This document shows positions 30,749 through 41,213 of a DNA stretch of 64,000 nucleotides, one piece after another (positions within the stretch are counted from its first letter, which is position 1; the number at the start of each line of letters is the position of its first letter). Position numbers and translations under genes: made by a program. This DNA is from Ophiura sarsii. Lineage: Eukaryota > Echinodermata > Ophiuroidea > Amphilepidida > Ophiuridae. The notes beneath the pieces were generated by a model. That model saw only the letters and a program-made list of their open reading frames with translations. It did no database searches and was not told where the DNA came from. The stretch covers positions 10,683,109 through 10,747,108 of the forward strand of contig CM069452.1 of NCBI GenBank assembly GCA_035610835.1, given 5' to 3'.

Positions 30749-31639
30749 ACATTTTTAGGTTTTTGAAGTATCCCCTTCCCCCCTCCCCCCCCCCCCCCCC
30801 CCCCCCCACCAGAAATATCCCATACATTGACGTTTGTAACCGTAAAGGTAATATGACCTGATAGTTTTTGAAGTATCCCCCACCCCCTTTCCTCCCTATC
30901 ACTCCACTCTCCCCTAGCTCCCCTATCAATCAAATGATAATGAGATACTCATTTGCATATGAAAGAAATATTTTGGATGACCTGTGCATGACCTAGGGAA
31001 AAGGACCTTTTCAGCCAGCACGCACGTGCTCCATTAACACATTACATGCTATATGCTTACTTCACAACTTATTGGCTGGGCTTGGTTTAAACAGTGGTTT
31101 ACTATTGATCAACAATTTATTTTAAAAAGAGTATTTAATCTACAATAAATAACTGATAACTTTCAATGAATAAATAAAGATGAAAGAGTAATAGTATGGA
31201 AAATAAAAAGAGTAAAAACGTAAAAACTTGGAAGAATTTATTTGAGGTGCTCAGTCGGATTTAATACACTATAGCATTCGAAGGGTTTAATATTAAATTA
31301 GTTTTGGCACTGCGACTGCCGCAAGGTAATGTTGGAAAAATGAATGGTAAAATCGGAATATATCTGAGGACTTTCACCAGACTTTCAGGACTTGAATATT
31401 TCAAGGACTTTCACCAGACTTTCAGGACTTTTCATAAAATCCAAGGACTTTCAAGGCCTTGAAAAAGGAATTTCATTTTCAAGTACTTTCAAGGACTTTT
31501 TTGGCTTTTCAAGGATCTGCACGCACCCTGCATTTATACGTGACTTCCGAACCACTGCTTTTGCTGCCATTAGGAAATCGTCACAATCATTTCGCTTCAT
31601 TTACCAGGTTACCGACACGGCGCACACAGTATCAGCACT

Positions 31640-32076
31640 TAGATTGTAATATCCCCTAACAGCTCTCCAATCTCGCTTGGGTTGACGAAGCAATTGAGAC
31701 TAAGTACCTTGCCCAAGGATACAAACAAGTTGGCTGTATGATAAGATAAGGTTCTTATACCAATCCAAATAGTATACTCACAACTGAAAAGAAAAGAACT
31801 GGCAACTCCAAAACCGCCGCTGAGAAAACTCCCTCTAGTGTCAGTGACAGTAAATAACTCACCACAATCTACCAAGTGTTGAGAAAGGCAACAGTGTTGC
31901 CGAAACGTCTACAGTTGTGAGTATACTATTTGGATCAGTATAAAAGAACCTTATCTTATCATTTATGTCTACCGATCCTGATGAATCTATTCAACAAAGT
32001 TGGCTGTAGCGGGGCTAGAACTCACAACCTTTGCATTGTGAGACCCGCATGCTATCCATTAGACCACACGTGCTCT
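31640..32076 (-). mobile_element. tRNA-derived SINE, split by a Penelope-like insertion
   Basis: Read on the minus strand, the tRNA-like head is at 32005-32076 (TGGTCTAATGGATAGC A box; GAGTTCTAGCCCC B-box-like). The body then includes TTGTTTGTATCCTTGGGCAA and GGTACTTAG, a core seen in many animal SINEs. The body is broken by the insertion at 31739-31996. Confidence 0.75.
31739..31996 (+). mobile_element. Penelope-like (PLE) fragment with hammerhead-like motif, 12-bp TSD
   Basis: 258 bp flanked by AAGTTGGCTGTA at 31727-31738 and 31997-32008. It has inverted arms (GATAAGATAAGGTTCTTATA and its reverse at 31940-31967). Between them GGCAACAGTGTTGCC (31887-31901) forms a hairpin directly followed by GAAACGTC, the stem II/GAAAC part of hammerhead ribozymes carried by Penelope-like elements. 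The preceding TTGAGAAA departs from the required CTGATGA, so activity is unlikely. Confidence 0.55.
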
Positions 32077-33473
32077 CTATAACAGTTTTGATAAAAGAAT
32101 CCAAATTGATTCCTGTAAAAAATACTGAGTAACACACTGTTCGAGAAGAAAAGAATCATCAGAATCTCACAAAATACTTCTCCAGATCTAATTGTATTCC
32201 CCCAACCATTGACAAACTTCTGACCCTGATGGCTCCTATGACGGTCTATAATTTGCAACAGTAATAAACACAACCATCAGTAGCTATGATTTGGTACATG
32301 TAATCAAAGGGTAAAAATCTCCTGAATAATTTGTATAATGTTAACAGCTTGTGTAAGACAGAATATTACCATATGGTTGTCGTGGGTATGTTACTTCAAA
32401 TAACTGACCTGCTGCATTTGATTGACATTTTTTTCTGAAGGCGTCAGAGGTCATGTGCAAAAATACATTGGATCGCCCTCGCCCCATAACCGCTAACAGT
32501 AAATGTATATGACACTCTACTTCTATGGTAGGCTCTGCAATACCCACTAATCCATCACTTGACTGTACTGTTCACTGTTCAGTACAGGCTGAGATACCGC
32601 ATCGAATGCTGAATGCATTGTCGCGCTGCCATAGCTACGGCGCGGTGGGGAACTCGCAATACATGCGTGTGATATCCGGCGCTGTGGTGAGCGCGTGTAT
32701 AGTTTGTGCCAATCAGCAAATTTGTTATCATTTTAAGCGTGAAGCTGGCTTGATCGAATTTATTTGTGGATCTTTTTTTAGTCAATCATGATAGAAGTAC
32801 AGGAGAGGCAAGTGTACATGTATTTCTGAAAAAATATTGTTCAGCCTGCCGAATTCTGACTTTATTTGGTGGCGAAAAAGTCCAAAATTGACCGAACTCC
32901 CTGTCTGACAATGCCTGAACAAGATTGGATAGGGATGTTCATATCATTGACTACAGAGGGCGACATTATTTTTAATTTGGGAGCCAAAATATGTAGAAAA
33001 CTCCATGTTTACCTCTTTTAAACCCAGCGATGTATTGATGTAGTACGATGTGGGCTGGGATGTATTCACTGATCTAAATAACCCCACACAAGCAACTTGA
33101 CATCATGAAAGTAAACCTTTGTTTACCTAAAATGGTTTAAAATGTGCACGACTTGCCCAGTTTTCAGCAATATATGAGCCTTAGGGCAACTACTTTTGGT
33201 TATAACATTTTTATTATTCAGCCTGCAGACATGGTTGAACCATCATTTGTTGTAAAGTACTTTGTTTCCATGTATTCCATTTTTAAAGAGATAATTTTAT
33301 TTTCAACATTTTATGATCATGCCTAGCTTTATTTTTTGGTAATGACTATTTGCCCAGGCAGTTGCAGCAAGAGCAGTTGAGGTTGAGGGAGGGCGCAAAA
33401 ACTGAATTATCAGTTCGTCATGCAGCGGGGACGGATGGCTACGGCTTTGTCAGATGCCATACTGATTGTTGGG
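32077..33473. other. Mostly unclassified sequence with one dispersed repeat copy
   Basis: 32797-32935 (GATAGAAGTACAGGAGAGGC through CAGCCTGCCGAATTCTGAC to GACCGAACTCCCTG) is a copy of the unit also found at 36984-37110 and 37216-37300. A GC-richer patch lies at 32600-32700. No gene supported. Confidence 0.6.
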
Positions 33474-33474
33474 G

Positions 33475-33516
33475 TGTTTGTTTGTTTGTTTAGTTGTTTG
33501 TTTGTTTGTTGTTTGA
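33475..33516 (+). repeat. (GTTT)n microsatellite
   Basis: GTTTGTTTGTTTAGTTGTTT and more; a GTTGGGGTGTTTGTTT duplicate follows at 33540-33582. Confidence 0.9.
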
Positions 33517-33716
33517 TACAAGGGATTCATATGGATTTGATTGTTGGGGTGTTTGTTTATATGTTTGTTGGGGTGTTTGTTTAAATGCCAGTATTGGTTT
33601 TACTTTACTACAAATAGAAAATAGAATAGTGGAAAATAGGAGGCAAAATAGGTTTGAAGATAATAAAAAAAAAGTAGGTGCACTACACTATAGGCATCCG
33701 CACACATATATATATA

Positions 33717-34642
33717 TATATGGGCGATTCCATGAAAATGTGACGGAGCAAAAAAACTGAAAATTGCTCCAAAAAATTTATTTTTACCTTTATGTTGTTC
33801 AAAGCTCATGCAAAGGTTTAGGAAAAAATTGTTACAACATTTGGCTTTTGTTTAATATGAAAAAATTCTACTTTTCCTACTCCCAAAATGGTAACACGTG
33901 TTACCGGAGCAACACTTTTTTGAAAATATTTCCTTAATAAATTTGGTTTTAATTTATGCCACTTATAATTTTAATTCTACTAGTTAGGCCCTATTTAAAA
34001 ATAGTAAACAATTATATAAATTCATAACCACCACTCCACAATAAGCCATAAAAATGTCATAACGCGTGTTACCAAACTCATATTCAGGAAAACGTGCTTA
34101 AACCTCAATTGTTTAAGTGTTATTTATCACTATTTATGGTTAATGTGTTAGTTCAATTGCCAAAGTCAAAATTGATTTTAATATGGAAATTAAATAAAGA
34201 ATCTAATGCTAGTAAATTATGGCTGGACAAAGTGTTAAACGTGTGTTCCCGTAACATGTGTTACCGACTATTTTGCAATTTACAAAACAGTGAGAACTTG
34301 AATTCTTGTTAACATTGTAGTTTTATAAACCTAAGAAAGGTCCTTACAGTAGTGACCAATTGATTGTAGGTTGATTAGTTTAAATACACAAGCAAAACAA
34401 AGTTGGGAATTTTTTTAGTGCGTCTTTTTTCGTAACGTGTGTTACCGATATTCTGAGCGGTCTTACATTAACATGAGCAAATATTTCATATTGGTGTTAG
34501 CATGAGGATCTAGCCTTAAAAGTCTTGGGTATGACAATACAAAAGATGAAAACTTCATTCAAATTACTTTTACAGTTATAGACTGGAGAATAATGAATAG
34601 CGCCCTAAAATGTAACGCGTGTTACCGTGGAATCGCCCATAT
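33717..34642. mobile_element. 0.93-kb TIR element with periodic GTAACRYGTGTTACCG motif
   Basis: ATATGGGCGATTCCA at left, inverted ATATGGGCGATTCCA at right. Its ends resemble those of 25970-28885 (ATATGG..ATTCCATGAA). A near-palindromic 16-mer, GTAAC(A/G)(C/T)GTGTTACCG, recurs at 33891, 34059, 34251, 34432 and 34612, i.e. every 168-192 bp, with unrelated sequence between. The last copy abuts the right TIR. Non-coding. Confidence 0.85.
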
Positions 34643-34892
34643 GCGGTAGTTGATTTCGTATGAAGGTCCATGCATGAAGTGAAGAAAGTGAAAAATAGCC
34701 CCCCGCCCCATCCACCCCAACCGTCACTCAACGCCCGCCCAACTATCCTGTTAGACTCGGCACTTATCAAACTGCGTGATACATTTCACGAACATAAATT
34801 ATGCTAATGAGCTAATTCATGAATGGCGCCGCTCATTAAATGACGTCACTCGCGTCATCTGGTTTTCCGATGTCAGCGGAAAGGCCACAATT

Positions 34893-35030
34893 GTATCTTT
34901 GTCAAGTGAAAACAAGATGGCAGATGACTAGTGACAATGCAATAATTGTTTCTTTGTCAGTCTGAGACAAATAACATGTATATATTCATCTCAGTTGTCA
35001 AATTGAGTGGTGACAATTAATTGTCGCGGA
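34893..35030 (-). repeat. Inverted copy of part of the GACAA array
   Basis: Minus strand matches 38283-38333 plus 38514-38600, including CAGATGACTAGTGACAAT and CAAGATGGC in reverse. It lacks the 180-bp MITE present in the other copy. 34643-34892 and 35031-35420 show nothing else. Confidence 0.85.
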
Positions 35031-35423
35031 AAATTCCAATTCGATTCACTGGTAAATTGACTGCGTACTTTGTACGGCTGCGCAGAAGACTTTGCTAGCC
35101 AATGATTGCCCTCATGTCAGTTTTTCTGTATTGGTGCGAATCGATATATTGACATACTTTTTACCGGATCAAAATTGGTCAAGCCAGTCGAAAGTACCAA
35201 CATTTTCAAAAATCTTCTTCGGAACGCCAAATTTGTAAGTTTTTTTTATTGAAATTCTAGGTCTAGTAAAATGATGTGCTTAATATGTTGTCTGTGAGCT
35301 TTTGTGAATCTTTTCCAATATTGGAGTAATTTTTAATTGAAAATAGACAGTTGAAATTAAACGTTGGTTCCAAATTCAACCGACAGCACTTGTATTTAGG
35401 TACACAGCAACTAGTACAGGAAA

Positions 35424-35479
35424 CCCATACGTTGGTGTTTTTTTTCTTTTCTTTTTTTTCTCTACCAACGTATGGGGAA
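35424..35479. repeat. Hairpin with pyrimidine loop
   Basis: CCCATACGTTGGTGT and ACCAACGTATGGG are inverted around a T/C-rich 30-base loop. Confidence 0.85.
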
Positions 35480-36690
35480 ATTGTATTGCGAGAAACTGTC
35501 AATTTCATTTGCTGTATGAAGTGAATGGAGTGCATCTCAAATGAGTTGTGGGGTGAATAACAGCAAAACTGCTTTTCCGTTGATTTTCATACTAGCTACA
35601 CACCTTCATAAAGTCCTCATCTTTCTTTTCAGCCACTTTTTAAAACATGAAAATGCTAAATTATTCCATATATTTAATCATAAATTCTCCGCCGTGTAAA
35701 CGCAATGGCAGAATTTTTTTCGGATTTCACGAGTATCCCGGTAGGCAACGCGGTCCCGAATTTAGTCTCATTCCCATCGCCAACATCTTATACGCACATC
35801 ACTTTTTTTACGAACTTACGAATGTATTGAAACGAGTCTATTATAATAAAACATGGCGCCGATTTCGATAAACATTGCGAGTGCCGTTAAAGTGAATTGG
35901 TTTAGAATTTCACCTCAAATTTCAAGGGAATATTGCATTTGTACAAAATATTAAACGAATGGCAAGATAGATGAGAAAGAGTAGATAAGAACAAGCACAA
36001 AGAAGTGTGTTTTTGAGCTCTGGTAAGCGATACAGAAATTAACACGAAAATCATATTTAGAAGGAGTCATACTTAGGATGGGGACAGATAGTGAAACATG
36101 CAAAATACCCTATGATGAATAATACCAACTGATGACAAATATCACTAAGTATGATTTGTTGTACTACACAGCAACCGCAATATTCAGGCACCATTTGAGA
36201 AAAAAACGATGCCCGGCTATGCAAGAGACTGTACGGGGACATGTACGGGCGTGTAGCGGGGATGTATATGTGCAAATAAAACACACGTGCGCATGCTCCT
36301 GTCCCAATCGAAATCTAACACACAACAAGCAATGGGTGAGTTTTATAAGTGCTCAAGGCCTCAATGCTCATCTATGTCAGTGAAAATGGTGGTCGTTAGC
36401 AGTACGGGCAATGATATAGCGCCTCAAAAAGTAACCCTGCAAATAGCTTTTCAACCTGCACGGGCAGTGGTAAGTGGTATACTGCCCTCTGGAGTCAACC
36501 TAGTCCGAGGTGGCTCAGACTTGTTCGGATACGATCACTGATCTACTCTCCTTGACCTAGTGGGAGGAACGACAACACTACGCTACGTGAACAAGCTAGA
36601 GTAAACCCTGCATATTGCTTTTAAGGTTTAACTTAAGCTGCAAGGTGCCCGTGCGAAGAGTCTTTCTTTGCCTTATTTTTTAATTTTAGC
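35480..36690. other. No supported feature
   Basis: A GC-richer part (35690-35880, 36200-36560) contains short open frames on both strands, none with a recognisable domain or splice partner. Confidence 0.4.
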
Positions 36691-37310
36691 CTTTTTTGGA
36701 ACATTCGCCTCGGTCCCGGATCCATGACTCCGTGAGCTGAAATAAATATTGGCTAAGAATTCTTACCTCCTTTTCAAGTTCGTAAATTGAAGCTAAATGC
36801 TTACGATTTCGGCAATATCCTCAAATAGGTCTTACAATTATACATACAGAATAAAGTACAATACAACTTCAAGGCAGCAATTGTTTTGCAGTTGATTTGC
36901 ATTGTAAACATGATAGCTGCTGTGTGCTTTATTCCGTATGTAAGACCTATTTGAGGATATTGCCACGATTTCCCCCCAAATAATAGATAGAAGTACAGGA
37001 AAGCAAGTGTATTTCTGAAAAAAAATATTGTCCAGCCTGCCGAATTCTGACTTTATAGTTTATTTGGTGGCGAAAAAGTCAAAAATCGGCCGAACTCCCT
37101 ACCTGAACAAGCTTGGAACATCCGTGAGCTCAAATATTGGCTTTGAATTCTTACCTCCTTTCCTAGTTCGTAAATTGGGCCGTAAATTGAAGCTAAATGG
37201 TTACGATTTCTCCCAAAATAATAGATAAAAGTTACAGGAGATGAACAAATAATGTTCAGCCTGCCGAATTCTGAATTTATTTGGTGGCCAAAATAAGAAA
37301 TAGGACCGTG
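36690..37310 (+). repeat. Local duplication of a CAGCCTGCCGAATTCTGA unit
   Basis: The segment CGTGAGCT.AAAT...ATTCTTACCTCCTTT...TTACGATTTC occurs at 36730-36810 and 37120-37210. CAGCCTGCCGAATTCTGA with TTTATTTGGTGGC follows at 37034 and 37257. Confidence 0.8.
36811..36964. mobile_element. 154-bp MITE with 8-bp TSD ACGATTTC
   Basis: GGCAATATCCTCAAATAGGT and its inverted copy at 36940-36964; ACGATTTC at 36803-36810 and 36965-36972. The neighbouring duplicate carries a single ACGATTTC at 37203-37210 with no insert. Confidence 0.95.
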
Positions 37311-37728
37311 CACTACATGTACAAAATATATTCTATAAAACAACAATAAATTAGGCAATACAACGTGTAAGCTATTAAGTAAATGACAAACTAAACTTAT
37401 TTCATCTTAAATCTATTTTATAAAACACATTAGTGTATTTTTATTTTTAAAACTCAAACAAAATATAGAAATTGTAATACTTTTACTACCATATTTTTAA
37501 GCGATTTGCTCAATGTGTGTACGGTCTTTATAGCTGATTTAATAGCCATACTAACTATACCAATTTGCCATTATTTTATACAGGAAAATATCATTATTTT
37601 ATGTTGAACATTGAAAAAAGTATTTTTAAGAAAATTGTACGTAAAGCAAGGCATTCCTATAAAATTAATTAATTTCTACTTGCATATTTTTATTTATATA
37701 CTACTGAGATCGCCCACATCTTCGTGCT

Positions 37729-37801
37729 GCCTTGTTGGCTCAGTTGGCAGAGCGTCAGTCTCATAATCTGAAGGTCGTGAGTTCGAGCCTCACACAGGGC
37801 A
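37729..37801 (+). tRNA. Elongator tRNA-Met (anticodon CAT)
   Basis: 73 nt. Acceptor GCCTTGT pairs with ACAGGGC (one G-U) and the discriminator is A. D-arm GCTCAGTTGGCAGAGC; anticodon arm TCAGT-CTCATAA-TCTGA; T-arm GTGAG-TTCGAGC-CTCAC. A box TGGCTCAGTTGG, B box GTTCGAGCC. A run of five T (37808-37812) is the Pol III terminator. It closely resembles animal elongator tRNA-Met; no intron. Confidence 0.96.
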
Positions 37802-37807
37802 CCTATT

Positions 37808-37812
37808 CTTTT
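37808..37812 (+). terminator. Pol III T-run after tRNA-Met
   Basis: TTTTT seven bases past the discriminator base. Confidence 0.8.
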
Positions 37813-38333
37813 TACATAGTTTTTTTAAGTCAGTTTACTTTTTCATGACAATAGCAAAGCCAATCTATTTAATATAAAATAAATAATCTCTTTTTTTTTA
37901 AAATTAGACAATTATTTCCTTATCAAAGAAATGTATCCATTCAATACTGCTTATTATGGTAGCTAATTGCCATAGCCAAAGAGACAATAATTTCCCCCTC
38001 ATTTATAATATATTAATAAATTGACAAATTGTCTAGTCTTGACACCTTCAGCCTTGTCGCTGTCAACTCATCACTTCATAAGTGTGCCTATCAAGTGACA
38101 ATTATTGCCTTAATATTAGCACTGGGTAAGTAACCATGGGGGCTGGGGATTTTCCCTCCCCCAAAGAAAATGAAATGTTAAATCATCATGTATATATATT
38201 TCCCAAAATAAGTTATGCCCCTTGATCACAGGCCTGCCTCCCCCCTCCCCAATTGAAGACCCTAGTTATGCAACTGTCACTTGTCAGAGACAATTAATTG
38301 TCACCACTCAATTTAACAACTGAGATGAATATA

Positions 38334-38513
38334 CACTGAGCCAAAAAAGAAACTTATAAAAAAAAAAAAACTTATAAAATTTTAACAGATCACCAGTAAT
38401 ATTAGTAATATTGTATCCAAATTTGGTACATTTTCATGCACAGAATTTTATTTGGTGATCTGTTAACATTTTATAAGTTTCTTTTTTTTATAAGTTTCTT
38501 TTTTGGCTCAGTG
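38334..38513. mobile_element. 180-bp MITE of the CACTGAGCCAAAAAAG Tc1 family
   Basis: CACTGAGCCAAAAAAGAAAC at both ends, TA flanks; the interior (GATCACC, TTTGGTACATTTTCATGCAC) matches the longer copy at 47623-48433. Confidence 0.9.
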
Positions 38514-38647
38514 TATATATACATGTTATTTGTCTCAGACTGACAAAGAAACAATTATTGCCTTGTCACTAGTCATCTGCCATCTTGTTTTCACTTGACA
38601 AAGATACAATTGTCGCCTTGTCACTTGACAAAGAGACAACTGTTGCC

Positions 38648-38955
38648 CAGTGGCGGCACTACAGGGGGAAAGGCCCCCCCCAAAAAAAAAAAATCCCCCA
38701 CTCCCCCCCCCCCAAAAAAAAAAAACCAGCTATAAAAATTAGAGTTGCGCGCACATTTTCTTACTAAATTAGGTTAAATTAGACCAAATGTTGACAATTT
38801 TAGCATAACAGTTAAATTTTCATACCAAATTAGTTAGTATTAGACTAAATTTGACAATTTAAGCATTAAGCGTGCACAAAAAAGCGTGCATCATTTTCAT
38901 TTTTTTGCCCCCCCCCCCAAAAAAAAAAAGAATTATGAAGCTGGTGCCGCCACTG
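38648..38955. mobile_element. hAT-like MITE, 8-bp TSD CTGTTGCC
   Basis: CAGTGGCGGCACTA at left and CAGTGGCGGCACCA inverted at right; CTGTTGCC at 38640-38647 and 38956-38963. Contains C-run/A-run pairs near both ends. Confidence 0.9.
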
Positions 38956-39385
38956 CTGTTGCCTTAGCAAAAGAGACAACTGTCAAAATGTTACTTGACA
39001 AAATCATCTGTTTCCTTTTTTACTTGACAAAGAGACAATGGCAGCCTTGTCACTTGCAAAGAGATAAGTGTAAAGTGACACTGTATCCCTTGACAGAGAC
39101 ATGTCACCTATCACTTGAATATGAGACAATATTGCCATGTCAATTGACAAAGAGACAATTACTGCCTGGGATAAAGATATAGTTGTCATCATGTTACAAC
39201 GAGACAATTGCTGCCTTATCAATGATGAAGAGATAATTGTCGCATCAAAGAGACAATTATTGTCTTATCAATGACGAAGAGATAATTGTCACCTTGTCAC
39301 AAAAAGATGATTGCTGCCTCCTTATCAATGAAGTACAGATAATTGTTGCCTTGTCACAAAGAGACAATTACTGCCTTATCAAAAT

Positions 39386-40379
39386 ACTACAAGTATCACA
39401 CAAATTGGTAGAATTGGAAAATCACATTTCCTGTATTTATTATTTGCAATAAAACAATTGGATTACAAAGAAAATGCCACACACAACACACATTTTTACA
39501 AATAATGCTAATAATATTATGAATTATAATACAGAATCTGTCTATTAACAAATAAATATAACTATATACTCGGATTTGAAATTGTTTCAATAGGCGTATG
39601 ACTTGGATATGATTTCAACTAAATTACAGCATTGATATAATATTGTATCTTGCTGTATTTGCGTGAACTGATTTGAAACAGAATACAAATTCGTCATATT
39701 TGGACTTATAAGAGAGCGGGAATGATTCTGTTACCTTTTACAGCTATACAATACAGGATTTTTAATTTTACATTTAAAGGAGGTATCCTTACCTTAACCC
39801 AACCCTGTGATGTTCACATTGTAAATCAAAGTACAGACATTAATTGAGAAACTAGAATGCCATTATCGCAAATTCTTTTCATGAAATATAAATGAATTAT
39901 TGTTATAGAAATGTTCAGATAACCCAACTATCTAAATTATTATGAAAATCCATGGATTCTTGGCAAATATGCTTGTTGCACAAATTTATTTTGATTTTTG
40001 CAAAGTGTTATCTTCCTGTTAAATATTCATTCAACTTCGATCAAATAAGAGTAGTGAATTGTTTTTGAATGGGGGGTTAATAATAAGTTAACCCAGTTTC
40101 CTTGAAAATGACAAATCAAACTATATGAGACCATGGAAGTATGATTTCCATGATAAGACTGAACCCAATACTCAGTCTTTTTTCAAGAACAGAATAAAGC
40201 AGTGCATATCCAATGGTGAGTAATCAGTCAATAGCAGAATGTATATGAAAGAGACTAGGTTGTTATAGGTACAATAATATTCACACAATAAATCACATAT
40301 ATATTACATTGAAAATCAAGTATATTGTAATCAGCTACAGGTTAAAGAGGTTAAGAACAGCTGATCTACCACATCTAAA
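39386..40379. other. No recognised feature
   Basis: AT-rich unique-looking sequence; no ORF, tRNA or inverted repeat supported. Confidence 0.4.
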
Positions 40380-40511
40380 CAAGCAAGTAGGCAAGCACAC
40401 CATCATCCCACATGGTACACATTGGATGGCTTTAGGATAAAGAGACAAGCAAGTAGGCAAGCACACCATCATCCCACATGGTACACATTGGATGGCTTTA
40501 GGATAAAGAGA
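40380..40511 (+). repeat. 66-bp perfect tandem duplication
   Basis: CAAGCAAGTAGGCAAGCACA ... TTTAGGATAAAGAGA occurs at 40380 and 40446 without visible change, so it is recent. Confidence 0.95.
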
Positions 40512-40719
40512 AGACCAGCTTCAAGTAAATAGGATATATAAAATCAAAAATATTACATCATTAAACAATGCAACTTACACTATTTAATGGATATAAATGG
40601 ATGAAGACAAAATAGCTAATAATTGTGACCCACTCAAACAACTACAGCAACTCAATTTTAGGAAATCAGAGTTTCAAGAAAATCTGATGGTACATTGAAC
40701 ATCAGCTTAAAATGAGAGT

Positions 40720-40795
40720 AGGGTCCTTAGTGCTAACGAGCACTACACGTTGACCATAGCAGGACTCAAACCCACAACCTTCGCATAATACACAT
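40720..40795 (-). mobile_element. tRNA-derived SINE fragment
   Basis: Minus strand has GGGTTTGAGTCCTGC (B box) with GCGAAGGTTGTG before it, as in the SINE at 31640-32076. The A-box half is not clear. 40796-41213 holds nothing else. Confidence 0.5.
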
Positions 40796-41213
40796 TTTTT
40801 AGGGTTTTGTTTGAGTGGATCACAACTGAAATCTGATATAGGCCTACTCTTTGTTTGCTATTCTTTGGAATACACTATGAATGTACATTATAACAAATTA
40901 CAACACAGATCTCATTTTTAAGCCTCTCAATGTTTTTGAATAGATATGAAGGAAGACAAAATGCTTAAACTGTCAGTACAAGGCCAAACAGAAATATATA
41001 TATGGTTTGTTTCATGTCCCTTGACAAATTCAAAATCTAATGAGGTATTTCGTTTTAATTTTGTCTTAAATTCAAGTTTTATGAAAAACAAATCAATATA
41101 TGAAATTTATGTGGCAAACCATACATATGTATTTAAAAAATTTCATCACAAAATCAGCATTTCCTTTTTTGTCAATGTTAACCATATTTTCAACAATCCT
41201 CCAGAAGCTATGC

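Larger units (their letters stand above)
29596..31530. mobile_element. 1.9-kb hAT-like element with internal 160-bp repeats, TSD CATTTA
   Basis: Ends CAGGGTGCGTGCAG on both sides, flanked by CATTTA at 29590-29595 and 31531-31536. Both subterminal regions carry TTCAAGGACTTT repeats in opposite sense. The interior has three copies of an about 155-bp unit (GTGGATATTTAATGAGTTAT ... CGCCCTGAAAGGGTAGTTGA), the second split by another MITE. No transposase. Confidence 0.85.
37975..39385 (+). repeat. Degenerate GACAAAGAGACAATTNTTGCC array, with two nested insertions
   Basis: About twenty diverged units built on TTGACAAAGAGACAATTATT-GCC-TTGTCAC, e.g. at 38541, 38596, 38624, 39025, 39146, 39247 and 39358. 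Spacing is irregular (about 25-50 bp) and density is highest at 39200-39385. Two MITEs interrupt it. Confidence 0.8.

Noticed and set aside
35705..35740. MAEFFSDFTSIP before a gtaggc donor as a first exon on the plus strand
   Set aside because: Good start context, but no matching downstream exon could be found, and 12 residues cannot support a gene.
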